A DNA stretch of 64,000 nt from Aculops lycopersici (lineage: Eukaryota > Arthropoda > Arachnida > Trombidiformes > Eriophyidae), in assembly GCA_015350385.1 (NCBI GenBank), contig WNKI01000002.1, positions 6,413,533 through 6,477,532 of the forward strand. Reading direction: 5' to 3'. Under the pieces are notes generated by a model. The model made no database searches and was not told the DNA's origin. It saw nothing but the letters and a program-made list of their open reading frames with translations. Both the position numbers and the translations under genes were made by a program. Shown here piece by piece: positions 22,260 through 31,515 of the stretch. Position 1 is the first letter of the stretch. Every line of letters begins with the position of its first letter.

Positions 22260-22314
22260 GTCAACCCTCGATAGAGAGTTTGGAAATTTCTCAATCGAGG
22301 CAGAGGGGGTTGAC
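22260..22314. promoter_or_regulatory. imperfect inverted repeat upstream of Vg
   Basis: Outer arms GTCAACCC (22260-22267) and GGGTTGAC (22307-22314) are perfect complements. Inner arms CCTCGATAGAGA (22266-22277) and TCTCAATCGAGG (22289-22300) match with one mismatch. It lies about 100-150 bp upstream of the TATA box, so it is a candidate binding site for a dimeric factor. Confidence 0.5.
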
Positions 22315-23190
22315 ATTTTCACACTTGCCATGTACCTAATGCTGAAACACTAGATACCAATGCTCGGTTAGTAGGCCGAGGAAGCGGAGAGACACTATGA
22401 CGTTACACAAATATGATGTGATTGGTTGGTATATAACATCATCGTATAAATCTAAACTGGGGAAACTCGATAAGGTCGGAGCTGGCAACTAGGCTGGCGA
22501 GACAAGATGATGTGATGAAACTCACGTCAAATCGAGTCGCGATGGCTAGCTCATCGATAGAGTAACAGGCTAGGCAGCCACATGTTGATACAAATTTAGG
22601 AGGCGTAAGTGAGCGAGTGCGTCTCAGAGAAACTGTCACTTTTCGACGAGACAGCCGGAGCAACGTGTGCTTAGATATGCACTTTGGTCTTGGTCGTCTC
22701 CAACCATCTGTTGGTCCGACTCTGAGGTCCCCATAACCCTCGTTGCGACCCCTCCCGACCAGAGTAAGCGCAGTGCTACGATAATGCACTCGATGGTTCT
22801 TGTTGCCGGCGACTTCTTGGCTACCATCACGCTAGTGGCGTAATTATGCAGCCGAGATGAAGAAATCTCAAGCGGCCGCCCTGAGGCTGGCCCTGGAATC
22901 TAACCATTCAGTTTCCTCCAGATACAAGAGGCAACTCTCAATTAGTATACGACTTCACTCGCAATAAATACAAGAGGAGGTAAACTTGAGTTATAGCATG
23001 ACTAAAGATGGTAGCAAACCATAGGGTTCCGACATACAACTACGTGTATGCTTACATATGCAGATTGGTGGTGGTTAGTTGTAGTAGCAATGGTGGCGGT
23101 TATGGTGAAAAATTTTGCCTTGTCAAATCACCATAACATACAAGATAAAACTAGAATCTTCGTTACCCTTCTGTTGTGTCATTATGATAT
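22315..23190. other. intergenic Vg-LSM4
   Basis: About 0.9 kb with no supported gene. Short frames at 22439-22830 on the minus strand have no recognisable similarity. TTTATT at 23191-23196 may be the LSM4 poly(A) signal (minus strand). Confidence 0.5.
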
Positions 23191-23328
23191 TTTATTTGCT
23201 CCCTAATGCTAGTGTCAATATGTTGAGGGTTTAATTGTAGCAGGTTTCAATAGTAGTATTGGCGTTAATAAACTCACCACCAACTCGACCACTAAAAACA
23301 CTGGCAATATTAGATTTTGGCTCCCTTT

Positions 23329-23625
23329 CTAATTATCACGATCGTCTCTTCGTCTTCTCTTGCCGCCATCCTTCTCATGTTGCTTGGCTATGTCCATCAC
23401 GTCGTCAGGAAGCCTGAGATACTTGATCATTGAGCCCCTTATAAATACCTCAGGCATTTTCCAGAAGTTTTCCCCATCTTTAGAGGTACAAATGACTTCC
23501 CCCCTAAGGTGTAAGTTCATCCATGTGTCGCAAGAGGCCAGGTTGCCATTATAAGTCTCACCATTCTTTAGCTCAACCAACATTGGCTGATTGGCCGCCA
23601 TCTTAAGCAGCGTCAGTGGGTACAT
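23329..23625 (-). CDS. LSM4: LSM4, U6 snRNA-associated Sm-like protein
   Basis: Subunit of the Lsm1-7 (mRNA decay) and Lsm2-8 (U6 snRNP) rings. Sm1 is visible as MLVELKNGETYNGNLASCD and Sm2 as FIRGSMIKYLRLPDDV, with GEVICTSKDGENFWKMPEV between. It has only 98 residues. The long RG/RGG-rich C-terminal tail of most metazoan LSM4 proteins is replaced by a short basic tail (GGKRRRRDDRDN). Single exon, with ATG at 23625 matching the family start (MYPLTLLKMAANQ). It is divergent from MRPL15. Confidence 0.95.
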   Translation of the reverse strand: MYPLTLLKMAANQPMLVELKNGETYNGNLASCDTWMNLHLRGEVICTSKDGENFWKMPEVFIRGSMIKYLRLPDDVMDIAKQHEKDGGKRRRRDDRDN

Positions 23626-23710
23626 TTTGACTGTTTGCTGACTCGATTGATAAATTTATGTAATATTCGTATACTTCTAGACTGATTGGTTGAAATGTTG
23701 AGCTGATCAG

Positions 23711-24032
23711 GTAAGGAAATGATGTTAGTTTAAATATTGTCAATTAGTTACTAGATCTTGTAAAGAATTCATTGTTTCTGTCACTACAATCTTGTCGGAA
23801 ATTTCTTAAGTTGAATTTGTTCGCTGAAAAGACTATAGTTTTTCTGACCGAAGCTATTAGAATCTTGCGTTGGGGAAGCCCGAAGCTGAACCACAGTTTA
23901 CTACAGCTATCGGTGAGGTTAGAGTGAAAGGCGTGTCCAAGAGCGGGGATGCACGCGTTGCTGGCATAACAGAAACCATGTGACTTTTTTATGTTGAACA
24001 ACTAAACATTATTTGTTTTGTTTTTCCTACAG
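23711..24032 (+). other. 5' UTR intron of MRPL15
   Basis: Donor GATCAG/GTAAGG and a pyrimidine-rich acceptor TTTTTCCTACAG/GATT flank 322 nt. ATGs in the upstream exon run quickly into stops, so that exon is non-coding. It implies an MRPL15 start site between 23625 and 23710, almost back to back with the LSM4 ATG (compact bidirectional promoter). Confidence 0.6.
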
Positions 24033-24107
24033 GATTGGTCAGATCACCAAATCGGCCAAACATATTTTTTCTTTGATCAATTCTACAAACATATCAATTA
24101 TCTCAGA

Positions 24108-25010
24108 ATGGATCCAGTCAAAAAGTCGCTCAAGATGCTAAAGAATTTGCCAAGGTTTTCCGATGAAAACTTGATGAGGTTATTTGGCAAAGAGGGCAAG
24201 GAAAAATATAATAGAGGATTCAGAAGAATAAGATGGCCAACAAAATCGAATGAGGAGAGACAGCGATGGCACCCGATAGGATTTGAACAAGGGCGAACAC
24301 CCTGGTATCTAAGGGCGCCAGCCGAAAAGTATTACAAAAATTTCGATGCCAGAAGACAATATCCTCCCTATAGTTTACTTCAATTGCAGACGCTTGTTGA
24401 TATGAAACTAGTCGACACCAACAGGCCCATTGATCTGGCGACTATATGTAATGCAAATCATTATGATTTGTCAGTATCAGACAACCATTACGGTGTCCAC
24501 CTGACAAGTGATGGCATCGATAATTTCTGTGCATGCATCAATGTTGAGGTACAATATGCTAGGGAACCTGTGATAGCTGCAATCGAGCGAGCAGGTGGCC
24601 GCATAACGACGGCATTCTTTGATATCAAATCTGTAACTGCCCTAGCTAACCCCTACAAGTTTTTCAAAACCGGTGAACCTATACCAAAAAGAATGCTGCC
24701 GCCACCAAATGCCATGGAGTATTATACAGATCCCAAGAATCGAGGTTACTTGGCGGACCCAGAGGAGATTGAGAAGGAGCGACTAATTCTAGCTCAAAAG
24801 TACGGATATGAGATTCCGGAAATACAGGACGAGGAGAAAAAGAGAATGCTTGGAATCAGGAAGCATATTAGACAAGTGTTCTATGGTCTAGAGGCTGGTT
24901 ACGTGATCAACTTGAAAGACAAAGAAATACTGGAACCAGTTGACGAGGAGCTCCGGGAATATTACGGGTTGCCAAGATTGGATGCCAGTCAAGCGACGAC
25001 TGCTAATTGA
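24108..25010 (+). CDS. MRPL15: mitochondrial ribosomal protein uL15m
   Basis: Large-subunit mitoribosome protein. Family blocks: NLPRFSDENL near the N-terminus, GFEQGRTPWYLRAPAEKYY, QYPPYSLLQLQTLVDMKLVD, REPVIAAIERAGGRITTAFF (about 157-176), GEPIPKRMLPPPNAMEYYTD, KNRGYLADPEEIEKERLILA and RKHIRQVFYGLEAGYVINLK. Length is 300 residues, like human (296). The frame opens at 24018, upstream of an apparent splice acceptor at 24032; ATG 24108 (MDPVKKSLKML) is the natural start. The Gly/Arg-rich segment that normally follows the N-terminus (GRGHKG-type) is not recognisable; FRRIRWPTKSNEERQRW stands in its place. Confidence 0.93.
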   Translation: MDPVKKSLKMLKNLPRFSDENLMRLFGKEGKEKYNRGFRRIRWPTKSNEERQRWHPIGFEQGRTPWYLRAPAEKYYKNFDARRQYPPYSLLQLQTLVDMKLVDTNRPIDLATICNANHYDLSVSDNHYGVHLTSDGIDNFCACINVEVQYAREPVIAAIERAGGRITTAFFDIKSVTALANPYKFFKTGEPIPKRMLPPPNAMEYYTDPKNRGYLADPEEIEKERLILAQKYGYEIPEIQDEEKKRMLGIRKHIRQVFYGLEAGYVINLKDKEILEPVDEELREYYGLPRLDASQATTAN

Positions 25011-25273
25011 TCGATGGTTCTAGATCGAACTTCTTGAGTTGAAAATTTGAATCTATGTTAAATTAACAAGAGGAAAATCATCCTCCACAGTCAAACTAAT
25101 GATTGTGAAGGCTTCGGCTCTAGATCACGATTTTCTTGCATAGAAAGGCTCAAGTCATGTTGTTTTCTTTAAGATTGAGTTCTGTTATGTGGTAAAAAAT
25201 TGCAAGGACAATGAAATATAAATCAATTATCATCGAGTGGCTGAGGCGATGAGCTCATTTGATCGTTGGTTGA

Positions 25274-25291
25274 TTTTATTATGCAATAAAA
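25274..25291. terminator. bidirectional poly(A) element
   Basis: The sequence TTTTATTATGCAATAAAA reads AATAAA on both strands (plus 25285-25290, minus 25275-25280). It lies just after the XPNPEP1 stop and about 275 nt after the MRPL15 stop, so the two convergent genes may share it. Confidence 0.6.
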
Positions 25292-25294
25292 CTC

Positions 25295-27214
25295 TCAATG
25301 TCTTGGTAGAGGTTCGGTCTCCTTGATCAACCACTGCTTCACTTGATTCCTGCCAGTCTTTTCCAGGTGCTGACCCACCACTTCGCGGCAAGTCGTGTGA
25401 TACTCGTTGAGCCAATCAATTTCTTCGTTGGTCAGTAAGCTGGCATCAATCATCTTCAATTGAATCGGACACAGAGTTATGGTCTCGAAACCCAAAAATT
25501 GTGTTTTGTTGAATTGGTACTTAGTAGCGACCTTCTTGGTCACAACTAAGCTCTCAATCCTTATTCCAAATTCACCATTCTCATAATAACCAGGCTCATT
25601 GGATAAGATTTGGCCAGCCTCCAATCCAGGATCGTCCGGTGACATTCGTGGCGAGATACTCGATGGACCCTCGTGAACATTCAAGAACATTCCAACTCCA
25701 TGTCCAGTTCCATGCAGATAGTCGAGACCCTGAGACCAGAGAGATCTTCTTGCGAATCCGTCCAATTGGCTGCCTTTGATTAATCGAGGAAATTTGGCTA
25801 AGGCTAATTGGATGTGTCCCTTCAAAACTCTGGTGAAACACTCTCTTTCTTTCTCGCTAGGTGTACCGAAATGAACTGTTCGAGTTACATCGGTGGTACC
25901 GTCCAAATATTGAGCTCCCGAATCAATGAGGTAAAGTTCGCTTTTGCTGATAGGCCTCCTAGTGCCCTCGGCAGGATGATAGTGAATGATAGCACCATTT
26001 GGACCAGAGGAAGAGATACTCGGAAAACTGAGTCCCATAAAGTGATCCTGTTGCTTGCGACAATTTTCCAGGTAATCTGCGCCAGATATTTCCCAAAGCG
26101 AATCGTGTCCATTTGGATGCTCCTCGATAGTTTTCTCGAGCCAAGCGAGGTATTCGCATAAGGCAGCACCATCTCTGATGTGGCAGTTCTTCATATTCTT
26201 GATTTCTATCTCATTCTTGATCGCCTTTTGCTTGGTAACCGGACTTGGTTGCATACACCTCTTATCTTTAGGCACGCAAGCCATTAGAGCCTCTGATGAC
26301 CGACCACTGATCCAAACTAAATGGTTCTCATTGGGCACCAGAGTTTTGCTCACATATTCGGCAATACTATCGTAAGGTCTGATCAAAACACACGGTTGCT
26401 TATCCTTATGGCATGAGCCACCATAACATGCCTTAATAGATTGCTCAATTTCCGGTGTTAGCTTCTCTTTGTCAATGAAAAGAACTACATCTTCCATAGT
26501 TACAACACAGTAGGCAAAGAATACGGGATTAAAGTCTACATCTGAGCCGCGAAGATTCAGGAGCCAGGCAATGTCGTCGAGAGCAGTCAAGATTATAGAG
26601 CCAGCCTTCTTCTTCTCCAATTCTTTTCTCAGTTCTTCAACCTTGACGGGCCAATCCTTACCGGTGATATCAATATCGAGTTTTATGAGCTTGTTACATG
26701 GCCTTTTGGGTCTTGGTTCATCGGTTGGCATCAAAACCGACGCATCCTCCCATACCAAGTCTATTAGATTCTCCTTGACAGCCACCAGAGTAATGTTTTT
26801 TAAGCGTAACTCTTTTGACAAACTCTTCCATCTATCGTGAGACAACAAAAATGGATCAACTCCAACCTTGCTACCTGAGTTGAGAACATCTTTCAACCAC
26901 TCGCTTTGAGTAGGAGTGTCAGGTAAACCTTCTTTCATGAGGGTCCAATTCTCTGGATCAAGTTGAGTTGATGCTTGAAGATGATATCTGCCGTCGGTCC
27001 AAAGGGCAGCTTTCTCTAGAGTTATCACCGCGGTTCCAGCACTACCCGTGAACTTGCTAATAAACTGGCGCCTCATATCACAATCGGCGAGGTATTCACT
27101 CTGATGAGCATCCCCAGATGGAACAATGTAGGCATGGATGGTGCCGACACTTGATGCTTGCATCAAAGCTCGCAACTTCTTCAATAGATGCCCAGTTGAT
27201 GGAATGACAGCCAT
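25295..27214 (-). CDS. XPNPEP1: cytosolic Xaa-Pro aminopeptidase 1
   Basis: M24B metallopeptidase that removes the N-terminal residue before proline, for example from bradykinin-type peptides. Two creatinase-like N-terminal domains precede a pita-bread catalytic domain. N-terminal match: YIVPSGDAHQSEYLADCD. The metal site is complete: YLIDSGAQYLDGTTDVTRT (two Asp), GTGHGVGMFLNVHEGP (His), SNEPGYYENGEFGIRIES (two Glu). The length of 639 residues from ATG 27214 is close to human (623). The frame is open upstream for 23 codons, but MAVIPSTGHLLKKL matches a normal start. Single exon. Confidence 0.95.
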   Translation of the reverse strand: MAVIPSTGHLLKKLRALMQASSVGTIHAYIVPSGDAHQSEYLADCDMRRQFISKFTGSAGTAVITLEKAALWTDGRYHLQASTQLDPENWTLMKEGLPDTPTQSEWLKDVLNSGSKVGVDPFLLSHDRWKSLSKELRLKNITLVAVKENLIDLVWEDASVLMPTDEPRPKRPCNKLIKLDIDITGKDWPVKVEELRKELEKKKAGSIILTALDDIAWLLNLRGSDVDFNPVFFAYCVVTMEDVVLFIDKEKLTPEIEQSIKACYGGSCHKDKQPCVLIRPYDSIAEYVSKTLVPNENHLVWISGRSSEALMACVPKDKRCMQPSPVTKQKAIKNEIEIKNMKNCHIRDGAALCEYLAWLEKTIEEHPNGHDSLWEISGADYLENCRKQQDHFMGLSFPSISSSGPNGAIIHYHPAEGTRRPISKSELYLIDSGAQYLDGTTDVTRTVHFGTPSEKERECFTRVLKGHIQLALAKFPRLIKGSQLDGFARRSLWSQGLDYLHGTGHGVGMFLNVHEGPSSISPRMSPDDPGLEAGQILSNEPGYYENGEFGIRIESLVVTKKVATKYQFNKTQFLGFETITLCPIQLKMIDASLLTNEEIDWLNEYHTTCREVVGQHLEKTGRNQVKQWLIKETEPLPRH

Positions 27215-27526
27215 GTTTTTTAGTTGTAAGTAAATTGAAAGAGTATCAAAAAAAGTGTATAAAATTATAAGAGCTATAATCAATAATGTAATAGATTAGT
27301 TAATGATCTAATGGAATAGATAGAAAGAAATAGAGTGGATGGTAGAACAGTGCACCAGATAGGCAAAACATTAATTTGTGTGACACGCGCTCGATTTGTG
27401 TTGCATAATAGAGCCTTCAGAAAGTTAGACAGCAACTCAGCTTGAGAGGTACTGTTAACAAAGTGCAATGAATTCTATCTACTATCATCACCAGTATTAA
27501 ATTGAATCTCATAAGATTGGTGCAAT
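27215..27526. other. divergent promoter region XPNPEP1 / secreted protein
   Basis: An AT-rich 312-bp region between two oppositely transcribed genes. No gene or repeat was seen. Confidence 0.5.
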
Positions 27527-29317
27527 ATGATTGGATCATTAACATTGTGTCTGGCTATCTTATTAACATACAATGACCAAATAAACTGCCAGTGGAGCAA
27601 CTGGAATTTTTACCAGAGTCCAGAGATTCCACATACTCTAAGAGGCGAATGGTATTCAAGGGAGAGGGGAACAAATGTATTCACAACAATTGAGCAAACT
27701 GAAATAACTGACAGAGGAAGACTACAGGATTTAACGAGCTCCAACAATGACAATTTCACCCTGGTTTTGTATAACAGCCGAAATAATTGTCATTATTGCA
27801 TGCGCCTGTTGATTAGAACTCTTAATGTGTTGGACAAGATTGAAACACCATGTATAACTAACGCAGGTAGTCCGGGTCGGCCAGCTTCCTTAGCTACCAT
27901 CTGTAGATCGATTGATCCAAACCAAGAATCCATTACGATGTTCTCCACAAATCCAAGTGGCAAGAATTGTCGCTCTAGTTTAGAAGGCAGATGGAGGTTT
28001 TCGTATCAGAACCAGCAGAAGTTTACCGGTGAATGTTCAAATCCAGACTCGAAGATCATTGCTTGCCAAAAGCCAGGCACCCAATTCTTCAATGTCAACC
28101 AACAATTCATTGTTGAGTATCGGGCTTGTCCAGGTATGCGAGAAACACAGGATGCCACTGTTGAGTATAAATGTTTAGGAGATTGGTACGTTGGAAAGAA
28201 CCACTATTTTGCGGTCAAGAACAATAGAGAAACTCGAGTCGAAGAGGCCTACAGGTGTTTCCTAACCAATAGAGACGACGACCAATATGTCTCAGTTTCC
28301 GCGACTGCCGAGTGCAATGTCCTTCGATCGCCTCAACAGGGTCCAGTTAGGTGGCGTCTATCCGCAATCAAGGACGATTCAATCGCACCAAAGTGCACCT
28401 TCCCTCAAAACATGACAGGCTCTTGGATTAATACTGCCAACTTTGATGCCGAGGTTTTGATCGATAGCACCAAGATGGTCGAGCGATGGAAGCCTGACAC
28501 AGGAAGAATCAAGCAGGAGACTTATGTTTGTATTGAGAATCGAGGCAATCGTTATGTGATGGCTAGACTGGGAGTCAATGGATGTCAGAAGGATTATGTT
28601 TGCTATCAGTTCCTAAAGAAGGAGTTTGGAATATTGCGCTATCGTAAGGGTCAGGCGGTAGTGTCGGACAACTTTGCCTCCGTTTGCACTTGGAACATGT
28701 TTGACAATCAAGAAAACTGGATCTACGACATTATGGTGGCCAAAAATCCAGATTACATCAAGTGTCCAGTTGGAGGAAAGTTCAAGTTTGAGCAACGAGG
28801 TGATATCCTTTTCGAGAATAGAACCCGTGGAGGAGTCACATCTCCGAAGCCAAATGTGTATTGCAAGCAAAGGGTCTCCGACTTGTCCGTTTGTGGAGAT
28901 GCTAAAACTATCTCGATTGAGCCCAACTATTGCATTTCAGTCGATCAACTTGGCAAACCTGTTGATATCTATGGAGAGCCGGACTACGAGATCAAGTGCA
29001 TCGGGTATTGGCGCGAAAATCTCAAGTCTTATCTAATAACTTATGATCCGATAGACGCTTACAGTCGATACCGATGTTGGGTATACCAGAGAGTTGATCA
29101 GAACAAGATCGCAATGTCCATGTCGGTAGGCGCCTTTTGCCACGTTACCCAAACTGAACTAAGTTCAAGTGCTCGAGAGGGTGCACAGGTGGCATTATCA
29201 TTGGTAGAGTACGAAAGAGAGGCGGACGATTGCCCAATGCATTTCGACGACGGAACAAAACCGTTCAGCGAAAATAGAATCATTTCCGGTTCGAGCGCTA
29301 TCGTTACCAATGAGTAG
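27527..29317 (+). CDS. secreted Cys-rich arthropod protein (DUF7042-7045 type)
   Basis: It has a signal peptide (IGSLTLCLAILLTYNDQINC, about 2-21) followed by a 570-residue cysteine-rich ectodomain with no membrane anchor. Features resemble the arthropod proteins annotated with DUF7044/7042/7043/7045: IPHTLRGEWYSRERGTNV then NNCHYCMRLLIRTLNVLDKI (first domain), a middle cysteine-rich part, and a second CTFPQNMTGSWINTANFD opening with later KCIGYWRENLKSYLITYD. Repeated CxFP...GxW-like starts suggest duplicated beta-rich modules. The biochemical role is unknown to me. Single exon. AATAAA at 29375-29380 follows 58 nt after the stop. The family call is by recollection of motifs, not a search. Confidence 0.8.
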   Translation: MIGSLTLCLAILLTYNDQINCQWSNWNFYQSPEIPHTLRGEWYSRERGTNVFTTIEQTEITDRGRLQDLTSSNNDNFTLVLYNSRNNCHYCMRLLIRTLNVLDKIETPCITNAGSPGRPASLATICRSIDPNQESITMFSTNPSGKNCRSSLEGRWRFSYQNQQKFTGECSNPDSKIIACQKPGTQFFNVNQQFIVEYRACPGMRETQDATVEYKCLGDWYVGKNHYFAVKNNRETRVEEAYRCFLTNRDDDQYVSVSATAECNVLRSPQQGPVRWRLSAIKDDSIAPKCTFPQNMTGSWINTANFDAEVLIDSTKMVERWKPDTGRIKQETYVCIENRGNRYVMARLGVNGCQKDYVCYQFLKKEFGILRYRKGQAVVSDNFASVCTWNMFDNQENWIYDIMVAKNPDYIKCPVGGKFKFEQRGDILFENRTRGGVTSPKPNVYCKQRVSDLSVCGDAKTISIEPNYCISVDQLGKPVDIYGEPDYEIKCIGYWRENLKSYLITYDPIDAYSRYRCWVYQRVDQNKIAMSMSVGAFCHVTQTELSSSAREGAQVALSLVEYEREADDCPMHFDDGTKPFSENRIISGSSAIVTNE

Positions 29318-29810
29318 CGAGTATATAGAGACTCATCATTATGAGTATACTGTGCAATTTAACCATGACATCAAAATAAAATACCGTCTTGGATGACAAT
29401 TTTTAAAATCTTACGACTACTTGTTGATTTCGACTATCTTTCTTTATTGAATATTTTTACTCAAAATTCAAGTGGTAGACATCTCTGATCCAAACAAACG
29501 ACACTGCCATACATTGCAATCTGATACCGTAGAGAATAGAAAAATTCAGTCAACTTGTAATTATCTCACGGTCAAGTTGTTAGCTCAATCAGGAGATTGA
29601 GCAAGTGTGACTTGTTTCAGCCTAAAAGTAAGGTTGTGAGTTACCAGAAATGCAGAACGAGGACATTAAGGAAATTTTCTTGCTGCTAGTCAGGCGACAA
29701 TTGGTCAAAGTTTTTCTATACATCAAACTTCTCCATTTGTGAATGGACCTTTATATGAATCAATTACGGTTTCTCTCAATTAAGAAGAGAAACCGTCCAG
29801 AGTCATACCA
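29318..29810. other. intergenic
   Basis: About 490 bp holding the 3' UTR and poly(A) signal (29375-29380) of the upstream gene and the promoter side of the small membrane-protein ORF. No other gene seen. Confidence 0.5.
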
Positions 29811-30044
29811 ATGAGTACAGGAACCCCAATTCCAAACCCCGATGATCTTGTGCCTGTTGACTTGACCAATACAACTGTTCTGGCACAATTGTACCAAAAG
29901 GATCGGGATACCTGGCACAAGATCTGGTTTTATATTTACTTGATAATTAATACTCTACTCTTATTGCTCATTTATCTTATTGTAAAATTCTCAAAGGACG
30001 AACGTCTGCAGAGGTATATGCCACCTTTGAAATCGAGACTGTGA
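29811..30044 (+). CDS. small single-pass membrane protein
   Basis: A 77-residue ORF with an uncharged helix (IWFYIYLIINTLLLLLIYLI, about 43-62), a 42-residue polar N-terminus rich in Pro/Asp/Thr and a basic C-terminus (KFSKDERLQRYMPPLKSRL). This is the layout of a small type I or tail-anchored protein. No family recognised. The well-formed helix with a flanking positive charge argues that it is real, but no expression evidence exists and the ORF is short. Confidence 0.5.
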   Translation: MSTGTPIPNPDDLVPVDLTNTTVLAQLYQKDRDTWHKIWFYIYLIINTLLLLLIYLIVKFSKDERLQRYMPPLKSRL

Positions 30045-30091
30045 CGTCATGAAATTCAAAGACTGAAACAATCTTTCTCAAAACAACGTAC

Positions 30092-30140
30092 CAATGGTAC
30101 CGTACGGTACGGTCCGTACCATGCTGCATGGTCCATGCAT
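30092..30140. repeat. palindrome cluster (GTAC/CCGTACGG, GCATG)
   Basis: GTACCGTACGGTAC (30097-30110) is a perfect 14-bp palindrome, flanked by further GGTAC/GTACC and CATGC/GCATG units up to 30140. Lies between the small membrane-protein gene and ELP4. Confidence 0.7.
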
Positions 30141-30262
30141 TAAACTTTGTTCGCTGATGGAATTGGGAGAACAAAACACAGACACGTGTTGCGAAACTTT
30201 TTAAATAATCAATCTTATTCAAACATTCTTTCAACTCTTCCTTATCTCAATTATATGGCACT

Positions 30263-31366
30263 ATGGAACAAAGACCTATACAATCAAATAGTAGACCAAA
30301 CATGGTTAGTATGGGAAATGATACTCTTGACAGATTCCTGGGCGGAGGTCTTCTCCACACGACCCTAAACTTATTTGAGAGAAATGGGCCTTCATCAAAA
30401 CTTTTAGATGGTGTCTGGAACAAATCTTTCGCAGCTACAACCTTGGCCGCGAAAAACAACTTAATATTGATTGATTTTAACGTGATTGCCGAGCCGGACA
30501 ATGAGTCTGTTTATGAAAGTTTACCTATGCCTCGAAGGGTGAAATCTGACGTCATGTACAAAGATATTAGTGGCAAATCAAGAACATCTCAAATCAAAAT
30601 AGCCTGGCGATATGCCAATAAGCATGTCAGTCCATCTGATAGCTTAGACAAGATGAATCAGATAGACTTCGGACTCTCATTTGCAAAAGAGATGAATTCG
30701 ACGAGCACGGGTAGTCTGATAAGTATGAAGATTGAACATGCGTTCTCGATGAAAGACTTCCTATTAGATTTAGAACAGAAAATCAAAGAATTCAAGAGTA
30801 AAGATAAAGGTTTACCTGTCAATATCATCGTCAAGAATCTCGTCCATCCTTTCAGCCCAATACGTGGTCCAAATCAAAAAACAATGCTTGTGAATCTACT
30901 TTACTCTCTACGCTGTATTGCGAGAAAACTTGAGAGGGGTGCCATTCTGATAAGCTATGACTGTTCACAATGTGAGAACCATTCGGAAATCAAGCAATAC
31001 CTTTACAACATAGCAGATACCGTCATCTCATGTCATAGTTACGAGACAGGGCAAAATATTATGGCGGGATATAAAAACATTGATGGGACATTACAATATC
31101 TCAAGGTGCCAAAAGTCAATTCGTTTGGTTTCCATTTCCAACAAGATCTCTCCGATTGGGGCTACAGAGTAACCAAAAACAATAGGTTTTTTGTTATAGA
31201 TGAATTGAGTTTGCCACCCTGTGATAGTGAGACTGAAGATACCGCTAAGAAGCAAACTGCAGCCGAACTAACAAAGATCGGTCAGGATAGAAGATCAATG
31301 GAGCAGGTTGGACCGCTTGAAGAGTTCAAAGAGGTTGCTAGGAATGTTATTGCTAAAAGACTATGA
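30263..31366 (+). CDS. ELP4: Elongator complex protein 4
   Basis: RecA-like subunit of the Elp456 ring of Elongator, which works in wobble-uridine tRNA modification. N-terminal match: GNDTLDRFLGGGLLHTTLN, the PAXNEB start. The KIAWRYANKH block (about 111-120) and LKVPKVNSFGFHF then NNRFFVIDELSLPPC near the C-terminus follow the ELP4 order. Length is 367 residues against about 424 in human. ELP4 naturally lacks a good Walker A; none is seen here. Single exon. Confidence 0.88.
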   Translation: MEQRPIQSNSRPNMVSMGNDTLDRFLGGGLLHTTLNLFERNGPSSKLLDGVWNKSFAATTLAAKNNLILIDFNVIAEPDNESVYESLPMPRRVKSDVMYKDISGKSRTSQIKIAWRYANKHVSPSDSLDKMNQIDFGLSFAKEMNSTSTGSLISMKIEHAFSMKDFLLDLEQKIKEFKSKDKGLPVNIIVKNLVHPFSPIRGPNQKTMLVNLLYSLRCIARKLERGAILISYDCSQCENHSEIKQYLYNIADTVISCHSYETGQNIMAGYKNIDGTLQYLKVPKVNSFGFHFQQDLSDWGYRVTKNNRFFVIDELSLPPCDSETEDTAKKQTAAELTKIGQDRRSMEQVGPLEEFKEVARNVIAKRL

Positions 31367-31515
31367 CGACAAAACTATGGTGTAATGACACAAGATTTCA
31401 ACCTAGTGTTGCTTGTCGAGGAAATGATGATTCCGTTTTAATATTACTGCCAATCACTATTCATATCGAGGGATCATAGTTCATATATGTATATTTTCTA
31501 ATAGCATTTTATCAA

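Noticed and set aside
29977..30234. Minus-strand 85-codon frame overlapping the small membrane-protein gene
   Set aside because: No recognisable features; it crosses the palindrome cluster and is likely a shadow frame.
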